Below are positions 6,646 to 14,473 of a stretch of 20,189 bases of DNA, piece by piece. The DNA is taken from positions 10,335 to 30,523 of the forward strand of contig JAKJFO010000031.1 of assembly GCA_022704885.1 (NCBI GenBank), read 5' to 3'. Numbering within the stretch: the stretch's first letter is position 1; every line of letters starts with the position of its first letter. The notes under the pieces are model-generated. The model saw only the letters and a list, made by a program, of their open reading frames with translations, did no database searches and was not told where the DNA came from. The DNA comes from Candidatus Rifleibacteriota bacterium. GTDB taxonomy: Bacteria; Riflebacteria; Ozemobacteria; Ozemobacterales; Ozemobacteraceae. Made by a program: the position numbers and the translations under genes.

Positions 6646-7259
6646 TTCTGTTCTCCTGATTGCGGCAAAGAGGGCGCTGCGGCTGGAGCTGAGAGGGTTG
6701 GCAACTGGCCTTTGACTTTTTCGTATGCACTCATAGCATCTCTGATGCCAGCACAGAAGGCCCGGGAACTTATCGTTGCAGCCGTAATTCCATCGACATC
6801 GCCACCGTCCTGTTTGACCAGAAATACCGGTTGGGGCTTCGTTTCCAGCAGTTTCTTGAACGGTGTCATAAAGACTTCATCAGCGAGTTTGGTGCCGAGT
6901 CCCGGGGTTTCTTTCTGCGAAAGAATTTTGACTCCTGAGATGCTGCCATCGGATTTCAGGCCCAAGACCATCTCGATGGGACCACCATAGCCTTTGGGGG
7001 CGACATTTACCACGATACCTGCCAGTTCTCCATTTTCAGCAAAACCGGCCGTGTATTCCAGACCTTCTGCTGGATTTTGCGGCTTTACTTCTTTAAACTG
7101 TCTGGCCTGTGGCAGGACCTCGGCACGTGCCTGTTCAAGCTGTCTGAGCTTGTTTTCCAGGATTTTGGGAGCGGTCTGAGATTCGGTCACAGCAAGAAGA
7201 ACACCGGCTATCGCCGATACTACGAAAAGAAAAAAGCCCATGCGTAACATGTCGTTCAT
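6642..7259 (-). CDS. rnfG: Rnf complex subunit G (covalent FMN carrier)
   Basis: RnfG is a membrane-anchored flavoprotein of the Rnf complex. A longer reading frame begins at 7358, but I choose the ATG at 7259: it has a strong AAGGAGG site seven bases upstream, overlaps the rnfD stop as ATGA, and gives the normal form MNDMLRMGFFLFVVSAIAG with its single membrane anchor (about 7-24). The 205-residue product has an FMN-binding domain with ETPGLGTKL (about 117-125) and the flavinylation motif DGITAATISS, where Thr162 should be linked to FMN by a phosphodiester bond. The Ala/Pro-rich tail ends near 205. ApbE, the flavin transferase needed for this, is not in the window. Confidence 0.95.
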   Translation of the reverse strand: MNDMLRMGFFLFVVSAIAGVLLAVTESQTAPKILENKLRQLEQARAEVLPQARQFKEVKPQNPAEGLEYTAGFAENGELAGIVVNVAPKGYGGPIEMVLGLKSDGSISGVKILSQKETPGLGTKLADEVFMTPFKKLLETKPQPVFLVKQDGGDVDGITAATISSRAFCAGIRDAMSAYEKVKGQLPTLSAPAAAPSLPQSGEQK

Positions 7260-8311
7260 GCTGTTGCCTCCTTCTTCGCTATAGTGCCGAATTTGCGAGG
7301 GGCGGTGTACTTGTCGATCAATGGCACAAGAGAATTCATGATAAGAATTGAATAGCAAACGCCTTCCGGGTAGCCGCCTTTCATTCTGATAAGCAGCGTG
7401 AGAGCGCCGCAGCCAAAGCCGAATATCAGCTGCCCCTTACCGGTCATTGGAGAAGTGACCATATCGGTGATCATAAAAACGGCACCGATGATCAGGCCTC
7501 CTGTCAGCAGGTGAAACATTGCATATTCAAGTGAGCCGCCGAATATCAGGGCGCCACCAAATACGGTGGTACACATGGCCAGCGGGCCGTGCCAGGTGAT
7601 ATGTCCGCGGATCAGAAGATAGATTCCGCCAAGCAGCAGTGCAGCCTTGGAGGTCTCGCCGAGAGAGCCGCCGAAATTGATGCCCCAGAAGAGATCTGAA
7701 AAACTGATTTGAAGTGTGCTGAGCGTGTGGTTGACCAGAGAGGTTCCTGATTCAGCAAGCTTTTTCATGACGTCGGCATCAGTTCCGGCAATTTTGATAA
7801 AGCCCAGCGGAGTTGCACAGGTAATCGCATCTGCACCGGTACCAGGCTTAAGCCAGGTGGTCATATAGACCGGCCAGCTGCCAAGAAGCAGAGCACGGGC
7901 AACATGTGCCGGGTTGAATATGTTCTGGCCGAGACCGCCATAAACCTGTTTTCCAAGGGCAATGGCTATGAACCCGCCAATAAAGGCAATCCATACCGGC
8001 AGGGCCGCAGGAACGCAGAATGCCAGCAAAATGCCGGTGACAACGGCGCTGCCGTCATATATACAAACCGGCTTATTCATAAGAAATTTTTGAATCAGAA
8101 ATTCGGCGATAACTGCGCCGAGAACGGAAGCCAGTATCACCAGTGCTGCCCGGCTGCCGAAGTTGTAGAAAGCCATGGCGAGTGCCGGCACCAGTGCAAG
8201 GTTTACGTCCCACATGACGCGGGCAGCCGTCAAGCCTGAAAAAACGTGCGGTGAGCTGGTTACCAGCAGCCTCGGAGAGGCAGGAGTAATTGCTGCTGTA
8301 GTTGTGTTCAT
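7256..8311 (-). CDS. rnfD: Rnf complex subunit D (covalent FMN membrane subunit)
   Basis: RnfD is a large membrane subunit related to NqrB that takes part in ion translocation. The 351-residue protein shows the family segment GLGQNIFNPAHVARALLL (about 127-144) and the flavinylation site ITCATPLG, where Thr167 is the probable FMN attachment residue; a Gly is more usual at the Cys165 position. The C-terminal part has TDMVTSPMTGKGQLIFG and YPEGVCYSILIMNSLVPLID, both typical. Eight or more hydrophobic segments are visible. It starts 8 bp after the rnfC stop; its AAAGGA ribosome site overlaps that stop codon. Confidence 0.95.
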   Translation of the reverse strand: MNTTTAAITPASPRLLVTSSPHVFSGLTAARVMWDVNLALVPALAMAFYNFGSRAALVILASVLGAVIAEFLIQKFLMNKPVCIYDGSAVVTGILLAFCVPAALPVWIAFIGGFIAIALGKQVYGGLGQNIFNPAHVARALLLGSWPVYMTTWLKPGTGADAITCATPLGFIKIAGTDADVMKKLAESGTSLVNHTLSTLQISFSDLFWGINFGGSLGETSKAALLLGGIYLLIRGHITWHGPLAMCTTVFGGALIFGGSLEYAMFHLLTGGLIIGAVFMITDMVTSPMTGKGQLIFGFGCGALTLLIRMKGGYPEGVCYSILIMNSLVPLIDKYTAPRKFGTIAKKEATA

Positions 8312-8319
8312 GATAACTG

Positions 8320-9657
8320 CTATCCTTTACTGGCTGTCGCCTTTTTGCGCTCAGCCATAACGTTCTTTTTGCCGAGTTTGAAACTCTGTACCAGTGGCAG
8401 GGAAGACGGGCAGGCATATGCACAACAACCGCACTCGATGCAGTCGAGCATGCCGATTTCGTCGACCTTGTCCCATTTGCGATGATCGATGAGCTGTTTC
8501 ATCTTTTGCGGCATCAGACCCATTGGACAGGCTCTTATGCAGTTGCCGCAGCGAAGGCAGGCGGTTTCGCGCGGTTGCGCCGCTTCTTCGCTGTCCCAGC
8601 AAAGCAGGCCGCTGGTTCCCTTGATTATCGGGATGTTAAGATCGAACAGGGCAAAACCCATCATCGGGCCACCCATGATGACTTTTTTCAGTGGCACATC
8701 CTGTTTGAGGCCACCTGTCATCTGAATGAAGTCGGCTACTGTTGTGCCGATGCGAACCCGGTAATTACCTGGGTTTACCGCGCAGTTTCCTGAAAGAGTC
8801 ACGATTCTTTCAAGCAGAGGGCGGCGCAGATTGACCGCATCAGCAATCGCTGCTGCCGATGCAACGTTCTGAACGACGACGCCGATGTCCATCGGCAGGC
8901 CGCCTGACGGCGTTTCACGGCCGAGACATGCATAGATGAGCTGTTTTTCGCCACCTTGCGGATATTTGACCGTGAGAGGCTGCACCGACATGTTCGGAGA
9001 ATTTTTGAACTTGTCTTCAAAGATTTTTATGGCATCGGGTTTGTTCATCTCTATGCCGATGATACCTTGTTTTGCGTTCAGAGCCTTCATGAGCAGCTGC
9101 AGACCGTTGATTACTTTGTCGGATTCTTCCAGCATCAGGCGATGATCTGCAGTCAGAGCTGGTTCACATTCGACGCCATTCAAAATAACCGTATCGATTG
9201 GCTTGGTGTCAGGCGGAGAAAGCTTTACGTGGGTTGGGAAAGTAGCGCCGCCAAGCCCTACCATTCCAGATGCCTGAATTCGCCGCTTTATCTCTTCGAC
9301 GCTGAGATCAAGACCGTTCTCATGTGTATAAACGGGCTCTTCAGCAGATTTGTCGCGCTCGATAACGATGGCCGGCGATGGCACGCCGAAAGGATGCATA
9401 AAATTGCCGACTGCTATTACTGAACCAGAAACTGTCGCGTGAATTGGCGCAGAAACATAGCCGCCTGCCTCTGCGATAACTTCGCCGCAACTTACCTTGT
9501 CGGTTATCTTATGGGTCGGCTTTGCCGGCGCGCCTATGTGCTGAGAAACGTGAAGCACCACGCGGTCTGGCAGTGGCAGATTCTGAATGGCCCTGTCAGC
9601 AGTGAGCTTCATTTCTGGCGGATGCAGTCCGCCTGCAAATGATTTTGGCTCAAGCAT
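8320..9657 (-). CDS. rnfC: Rnf complex subunit C (NADH-binding)
   Basis: RnfC is the cytoplasmic subunit that binds FMN and NAD(H) and carries two [4Fe-4S] clusters. The frame stays open upstream to 9717, but I choose the ATG at 9657: an AGGAG site lies eight or nine bases before it and the product then begins with the family start FAGGLHPPEMK. The longer version would begin with residues unlike RnfC and its codons lie in the leader. The 445-residue product has GMVGLGGATFPTHVKL (131-146), NGVECEPALTADHRLMLE (about 160-177) and the cluster motifs at Cys367/370/373/377 and Cys406/409/412/416. It is the first gene of the operon. Confidence 0.95.
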   Translation of the reverse strand: MLEPKSFAGGLHPPEMKLTADRAIQNLPLPDRVVLHVSQHIGAPAKPTHKITDKVSCGEVIAEAGGYVSAPIHATVSGSVIAVGNFMHPFGVPSPAIVIERDKSAEEPVYTHENGLDLSVEEIKRRIQASGMVGLGGATFPTHVKLSPPDTKPIDTVILNGVECEPALTADHRLMLEESDKVINGLQLLMKALNAKQGIIGIEMNKPDAIKIFEDKFKNSPNMSVQPLTVKYPQGGEKQLIYACLGRETPSGGLPMDIGVVVQNVASAAAIADAVNLRRPLLERIVTLSGNCAVNPGNYRVRIGTTVADFIQMTGGLKQDVPLKKVIMGGPMMGFALFDLNIPIIKGTSGLLCWDSEEAAQPRETACLRCGNCIRACPMGLMPQKMKQLIDHRKWDKVDEIGMLDCIECGCCAYACPSSLPLVQSFKLGKKNVMAERKKATASKG

Positions 9658-9707
9658 TACTATTGCTTCTCCTGAAAAACTATGACTCTGAATTTCGAAA
9701 ACGCGAT

Positions 9708-9736
9708 ACAATAACATATTGCGCTGGAGTTTTCAA
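9708..9736 (-). promoter_or_regulatory. Promoter of the rnf-plsY operon
   Basis: On the minus strand TTGAAA (9736-9731), a 17-bp spacer and TATTGT (9713-9708) form a sigma-70-type promoter. A TG one base upstream of the -10 box makes it an extended -10. The predicted start is near 9701, giving a leader of about 44 nt. I see no clear operator. Confidence 0.6.
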
Positions 9737-9769
9737 TGATTGAATATTATTTCACATGGCGTAAGCTGG

Positions 9770-9798
9770 TTGAATGATTTGGCAAAATGCTGTATTTT
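9770..9798 (+). promoter_or_regulatory. Possible promoter of aat
   Basis: TTGAAT (9770-9775) and TATTTT (9793-9798) are 17 bp apart, each matching four of six consensus bases. The predicted start near 9805 gives a leader of about 18 nt with no Shine-Dalgarno site. An alternative -10, TAAAAT at 9814-9819, lies too close to the start codon and lacks a -35 box. Confidence 0.35.
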
Positions 9799-9822
9799 TC
9801 TGGATTAGATCGATAAAATTTT

Positions 9823-10464
9823 ATGAGTCATATAACATTTCCCGACCCGGAATGGGCGAATGAAGACGGTCTGCTGGCATTCGGCGGCAATCTTGAGCCG
9901 GATACGCTTTTGCTGGCCTATTCATCAGGAATATTTCCCTGGTCGGTGCGTCCGATCACCTGGTGGTCTCCCGATCCACGCGCAGTTTTTGAATTGTCTC
10001 GTTTCAGGCTGAGTCGTCGCATGGCCAGATTGTATCGCAGTGGCAGATTCTCTTTTTCAATAAACAGAAATTTCGTAGAGGTGATGAGGGGTTGCGCACG
10101 TTCTGCTCCAGGGCGCGAAACAACCTGGATCAGTCAGGAATTCATCGACGCTTACACCAGATTGCACGAACTTGGCCATGCACACAGTATAGAAGTATAT
10201 CTCGATAATCGTCTTGCCGGAGGGATCTACGGGGTTGCCATAGGTGGCTTTTTTGCTGGCGAATCAATGTATTCAGCATGTTCCAACGCTTCTACCATGG
10301 GACTTATGTTTCTCATCGACCACCTGCGCCGCCGCAACTTTGAACTTTTTGATTCGCAGGTGATAACTCCCCACACAGCAAGGCTGGGCGCGATAAATAT
10401 CGAGCGGGTGCAATATCTTCGCAGACTGAAGGCTGCTGTCAGCAAGGATTGCGCATTTTGCTAA
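9823..10464 (+). CDS. aat: Leucyl/phenylalanyl-tRNA--protein transferase
   Basis: Aat attaches Leu or Phe from aminoacyl-tRNA to proteins with N-terminal Arg or Lys, marking them for ClpS/ClpAP degradation (the N-end rule). The 213-residue product matches the family along its length: FPDPEWANEDGLLAFGGNLE (residues 5-24), AYSSGIFPW, WWSPDPRAVFEL (about 48-59), GRETTWISQEFIDAYTRLHE, GGFFAGESMYS and the end motif FDSQVITPHTARLGA. Length is normal for the family. The start codon gives the standard N-terminus but has no Shine-Dalgarno site. It is divergent from rnfC and 79 bp before the amidase gene, which has its own promoter. Confidence 0.95.
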   Translation: MSHITFPDPEWANEDGLLAFGGNLEPDTLLLAYSSGIFPWSVRPITWWSPDPRAVFELSRFRLSRRMARLYRSGRFSFSINRNFVEVMRGCARSAPGRETTWISQEFIDAYTRLHELGHAHSIEVYLDNRLAGGIYGVAIGGFFAGESMYSACSNASTMGLMFLIDHLRRRNFELFDSQVITPHTARLGAINIERVQYLRRLKAAVSKDCAFC

Positions 10465-10481
10465 ATAATAAACCTGCGCGC

Positions 10482-10510
10482 TTTAAACTCTGCTGTAAAC
10501 CTGATATAAT
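10482..10510 (+). promoter_or_regulatory. Promoter of the amidase-chemoreceptor pair
   Basis: TTTAAA (10482-10487), a 17-bp spacer and TATAAT (10505-10510) are visible, with TG at 10502-10503 giving an extended -10 (TGATATAAT), the same element as before the gene at 3132. The predicted start is near 10517, with a leader of about 27 nt that lacks a Shine-Dalgarno site. Confidence 0.6.
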
Positions 10511-10543
10511 CTCTGCGTAAATTTTCTGCCGATATCTATATAT

Positions 10544-11968
10544 ATGGAAAAATTTGTGACAAAACGATATACCCTCAGATTCCTGCTGTTTACAATGGTT
10601 TTGGCATGCCAGTTAATGACCGCTTCGGCCGCAGAAGACTCCAGAATCACTGATATACGATTCTGGCAGAGTCCTGAAGAAGCTCAGGTCGTGCTTGATA
10701 TAAGTGCTCCACCACGAGCGACAACAGTATCTCAGCTGCGAGACGGCACTCTGTATTTCGATATCGAAAACTGTGCGTTCAGGCCGGGGCGCCAGCGCTA
10801 TCCGCTACAAAACCCATTTTTAGAAGTGTTGACCGTTCAGCAGCTTGCCGATCATCGTGTCAGAGTGTTTTTCAGAGTCCCAGAGGGAGTCGAAGCCAAG
10901 ACTTTCGTGTTGCCGGTAACGGCCAGCAAAGGCGATCGTATCGTCATTTTTCTACGAGAACCTCAGGCGCAACTGATAAAGCGTCGCAATGCCGAATTGA
11001 ACGAGGTTAACCGTCTCAAGGCTGAAAATGTGAAGATCGTGGTTCTTGATCCGGGCCATGGCGGCGAAGATCCGGGCACCAGAAACAATGGCATTATTGA
11101 GAAAAACTATGTAATGACTATGGGGAAGCTGGTCAAGGCGTATTTTGATCGAGATCCGCGTTTTAAGGCTGTGTTGACGCGGGATGGCGATTATATCATT
11201 CCCCTGCAGCGACGCCGTGAGATTGCCGAACATCTTGGAGCCGACGCTTTTGTCAGTCTGCATGTAAATTACAATTCCCGCAAAGTCATTCGTGGCATCG
11301 AGGTATATTATGAATCTCCACGTGGAGCAGTCGGCGAAGCAGAACGACTGGTAGCTGAAATGGAAAACCAGGTCGACTTTGCCGGAGTTACCGCAAACGA
11401 CAGCAGTAGCGAAGTCAAACGCGAAATCGTCGAGCGTCAGGCTGCAATTATGAACAAAAGCCGGCAACTGGCCGAACGGGTTGAAGTGCAACTGGGGGCC
11501 TCGGTCGTTGAACTTCCTTCGCGTGGTGTTAAACGGGCGGGGTTCAAGGTGCTGCATTCGATGGCCATGCCTTCAATTCTGGTTGAATTCGGTTATACTT
11601 CAAATCTGCAGGACGCGACGATCCTCAAAAATTATAATGCCCGCACCCGCATGGCTCAGGGTATATATCTTGGCGTCAGAGACTTTCTTCTGAACCCGAT
11701 TCAGGAAGGCCTCGACACCTCATACCTTGATTATATAAGAACTGCAGAGGCCAACAAAAAGGCTCTTGCCGAAAGACAGAAAAAAGCAAAGGCGAAAAAG
11801 GCAGAAAGCAAGAAAAATGCTTCCAGATACCGGGTCAAGGCCGGTGATACTCTTTCTAAAATAGCTGTGCAGCACAAGGTTCCGCTTGCCAGATTACTTA
11901 ATTTAAACAATATTGGCAGCAAACATGTTATCAAAGTTGGCGACACTATTTTAATTCCAGCCAGATAA
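10544..11968 (+). CDS. Secreted N-acetylmuramoyl-L-alanine amidase (AMIN, Amidase_3, LysM)
   Basis: This zinc amidase cuts the bond between MurNAc and the peptide stem, typically to split septal peptidoglycan. The 474-residue protein has a signal peptide (about 1-30, ending TASAA), an AMIN domain (about 33-140) that usually targets the enzyme to the division site, and an Amidase_3 domain (about 163-382). Zinc ligands appear to be His172 in DPGHGG, Glu186 and His240 in SLHVN, with catalytic Glu348 in VEFGYTSN. A Lys/Ala-rich linker (about 402-426) leads to one C-terminal LysM (428-473, YRVKAGDTLSKIA). It resembles AmiC/AmiB-type enzymes; the C-terminal LysM is the AmiB-like feature. It is followed 12 bp later by a chemoreceptor gene. 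Confidence 0.93.
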   Translation: MEKFVTKRYTLRFLLFTMVLACQLMTASAAEDSRITDIRFWQSPEEAQVVLDISAPPRATTVSQLRDGTLYFDIENCAFRPGRQRYPLQNPFLEVLTVQQLADHRVRVFFRVPEGVEAKTFVLPVTASKGDRIVIFLREPQAQLIKRRNAELNEVNRLKAENVKIVVLDPGHGGEDPGTRNNGIIEKNYVMTMGKLVKAYFDRDPRFKAVLTRDGDYIIPLQRRREIAEHLGADAFVSLHVNYNSRKVIRGIEVYYESPRGAVGEAERLVAEMENQVDFAGVTANDSSSEVKREIVERQAAIMNKSRQLAERVEVQLGASVVELPSRGVKRAGFKVLHSMAMPSILVEFGYTSNLQDATILKNYNARTRMAQGIYLGVRDFLLNPIQEGLDTSYLDYIRTAEANKKALAERQKKAKAKKAESKKNASRYRVKAGDTLSKIAVQHKVPLARLLNLNNIGSKHVIKVGDTILIPAR

Positions 11969-11980
11969 AGGACTTCAAGC

Positions 11981-14335
11981 GTGGAATTTTTCAAGAACTT
12001 AAAAATTAAGACCAGACTTTTCTTTACGATGGTTCTGGTTTCATTGATTCTTCTCGGTCTGATTTTTTTCACTTCTGAACAGATTCGCAGCGCCGTCAAA
12101 ACCCAGATCCCTGTTCAGATCCAGACCATTCTTGGTTCTGAAGCGGGCAAAATCGGCGTTTCCCTGCAGAGTTTTGAACGGGTCGGCGAAAGCGTGGCCA
12201 GGATGAATTCGACGATACAATATCTGTCGTGGCTTGAACAGGCTTCTGAAGAGGTTGAACTTATCGAACAATGGAAACAGATATTAAAGACACCAATTGA
12301 CGGTCTGCTTGTAAAAAGCGAAGACTATCTGCCCAATGATCTGATAGAGATAGCCATCATTGACGGGGAAGACAACACTGTTTTTCGCGTTGGTACTAAT
12401 GGCGTCGACCTGCCACTTTCTGATCCTCCTTATAAACGTTATATTTCGCGCAAAATGTACGATACACTGGAAGCTGAAAATGTTTTTCGCAGCCCGGTGT
12501 TTTATCAACAGCAGCAGAGCGAAGAAGACGAATTGCGCGAGCGAATCTGTTATATCTTCAAACCGATTCTTTTACAACGCAAACGGCTTGGAATTGTCGC
12601 AGTCGGCATTAGCCTTGAGACGCTGTTTGAGAATGTGCCAGGGTCTCTGTCTACCGTCGGTGGAAAAACCTCGTTACTTTCGAGTGAATATTCTCAGAAC
12701 GGGTTTTACCTCGCTCACGCCGATCAGGGATGTATTCTCGACCCTCAGAAACGAATTTTCCTCAACTCCGACGACCCGGAACTCCAGGACCATGCAGAAC
12801 GAATCGTCAATAACAGAAGCGGTTTTTACGAGTTTCTCACCGGTGACAGATCGAACGTGCTGCTTGCAGCAGCACCTGTTCCTAATTCGAACTGGGTAAT
12901 CATGACTGCCGTCGATACCCAGGGTATGATGGGTGCTCTCAATAAAGCCCAGAATTTTTCAATCTTTTTGATCGTCTTTGGTCTTATTGTTATGACCGGT
13001 ATCACGATGGTGGTTATCACTGGCGTAGTTAACCAGATTCGCGGAGTATCACAGGGACTCGAAGAGATTTCGCGTGGTCGAGGCGACCTTACCAAGCGCC
13101 TGGCTATCATCGGTAAGGATGAAGTTACCGAGGTTTCCGATCGCTTTAACAAGTTCATTGGCTATATTCAGCGCCTGCTGCTTCAGATACAGGATGTTAT
13201 CAACCGACTGTCTCACATGGCGAACGGAATTTCCAATCTGACCCTGCAGTCGAACGAATCGATACAGAACATCTTTGGTAATACGCAGCGAATAACTAAA
13301 GCCACCAAGGATTCCGCTTCTACGCTTGAATCAACCGCAGCCGCCATTGAAGAAATTTCGGCTAATTCTCAACTTATCGCCAAACGCTCGAATCGTGCTT
13401 ACGAGGAGTCGGTGCAGAACAGACTCAAGGCTACACAGGGCATGGAAGCTGTTCGTGAAGCCTCCACCACGATCAAGGAAATTGAAAGAGCAGTTGGTGA
13501 TTCATCGCGAGTTCTCGAGGAACTCAAGAATCAGTCGCGCAAGATCGGTAAGATCGTTCTTACCATCACTGCAATTTCCAGGCAGACGAACCTGCTCGCC
13601 CTGAACGCCGCAATCGAAGCCGCGCGCGCCGGGGAACAGGGCAAAGGCTTTGTCGTCGTTGCCGCCAACGTTAAGAAACTGGCTGAACAGAGTGCAAAGG
13701 CAGCCGAAGAAATCGGCGCGCTCATTGGCGAAATTCAGCACAAGACTAACAAGGCCGTCGAAGAAATGAGCCTTGGTAAGGATAAGGTGCAGGAAGGCGT
13801 TAAAATCATCAATCAGGCCGGTGGCTATCTTGACGAAATCGGCATGGCATCAGAAAGTGTCAATGTTCAGGTGCAGGATATCAGCAAGTCATCTGTCGAA
13901 CAGAGCAAAAACATCGAAGCTATCAGTCTTTCGATCGAAAATCTTTCGATTACCACCAAAACAACGACCAAGGAAGTTGATGGCGTTCTCGAGTCTCTCA
14001 AATCGCAGCGCGATTCAATTCAGGATATGGCAAAGATCACCAAACATCTGAGCATGGTTGCAGACGAAATGAACCGAATGCTCGCTCACTTCGTTCTCGA
14101 AGCTCGCGAAATTACAGACAGTATTAAATCCAGCAGAAAATCGGTTGGTCCAGAAGAAAACGAAGATTCTGAAACCAGTGATGCAGAAGTTCTCGACGCG
14201 AATGAAGGCGCCAGTGACGACAATTCAGAAGAAAAGTCCGGACAGAATGCTGGCTCTGAATCTGAAGATTCTGAAGCCCCGAACATTCAGGAATCCGAAT
14301 CATCAAAGTCTGGCAAAGCTCGCAAAGCGAAGTAG
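11981..14335 (+). CDS. Methyl-accepting chemotaxis protein with periplasmic Cache-like sensor
   Basis: The start is GTG at 11981 with AAAGGA about eight bases upstream. The 784-residue product has TM1 (about 12-30), a roughly 290-residue periplasmic part whose second half looks Cache-like ([20 protein letters not shown] near 293-312), TM2 (about 326-350), a HAMP domain (about 350-402) and a long cytoplasmic signalling coiled coil with its hairpin tip near 533-575 ([20 protein letters not shown]). It would control CheA in chemotaxis or a similar pathway; the ligand is unknown. Oddities: the normally conserved Glu of VAxEVR is Asn563, and the C-terminus is a 60-residue Glu/Asp/Ser-rich tail (about 723-784) without a CheR-binding pentapeptide. 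Probably co-transcribed with the amidase. Confidence 0.93.
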   Translation: MEFFKNLKIKTRLFFTMVLVSLILLGLIFFTSEQIRSAVKTQIPVQIQTILGSEAGKIGVSLQSFERVGESVARMNSTIQYLSWLEQASEEVELIEQWKQILKTPIDGLLVKSEDYLPNDLIEIAIIDGEDNTVFRVGTNGVDLPLSDPPYKRYISRKMYDTLEAENVFRSPVFYQQQQSEEDELRERICYIFKPILLQRKRLGIVAVGISLETLFENVPGSLSTVGGKTSLLSSEYSQNGFYLAHADQGCILDPQKRIFLNSDDPELQDHAERIVNNRSGFYEFLTGDRSNVLLAAAPVPNSNWVIMTAVDTQGMMGALNKAQNFSIFLIVFGLIVMTGITMVVITGVVNQIRGVSQGLEEISRGRGDLTKRLAIIGKDEVTEVSDRFNKFIGYIQRLLLQIQDVINRLSHMANGISNLTLQSNESIQNIFGNTQRITKATKDSASTLESTAAAIEEISANSQLIAKRSNRAYEESVQNRLKATQGMEAVREASTTIKEIERAVGDSSRVLEELKNQSRKIGKIVLTITAISRQTNLLALNAAIEAARAGEQGKGFVVVAANVKKLAEQSAKAAEEIGALIGEIQHKTNKAVEEMSLGKDKVQEGVKIINQAGGYLDEIGMASESVNVQVQDISKSSVEQSKNIEAISLSIENLSITTKTTTKEVDGVLESLKSQRDSIQDMAKITKHLSMVADEMNRMLAHFVLEAREITDSIKSSRKSVGPEENEDSETSDAEVLDANEGASDDNSEEKSGQNAGSESEDSEAPNIQESESSKSGKARKAK

Positions 14336-14416
14336 ATTCTGCCAGGAGCCCGGTAAAAGCGGAAACTCCCAGATTGAATTCCTGAACTTTTATGTGACAG
14401 ACAACTGGAATTGCAT

Positions 14417-14450
14417 AAAAAAACAGTCCCGGCCAGCTGGCCGGGACTGT
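14417..14450 (-). terminator. Strong intrinsic terminator between convergent genes
   Basis: A perfect 28-nt palindrome (14423-14450; arms of 14 bp, ACAGTCCCGGCCAG and its complement) lies between the chemoreceptor and the minus-strand secreted hydrolase gene. Read on the minus strand the hairpin runs into seven T's (14423-14417). On the plus strand the following bases are not T-rich, so it mainly serves the minus-strand gene but may also slow plus-strand readthrough. Confidence 0.88.
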
Positions 14451-14473
14451 CTGTTATAAGGACTTTCTATCAG

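Noticed and set aside
7260..7358. Upstream extension of rnfG by 33 codons
   Set aside because: It overlaps rnfD; the ATG at 7259 has a strong ribosome site and gives the family N-terminus.
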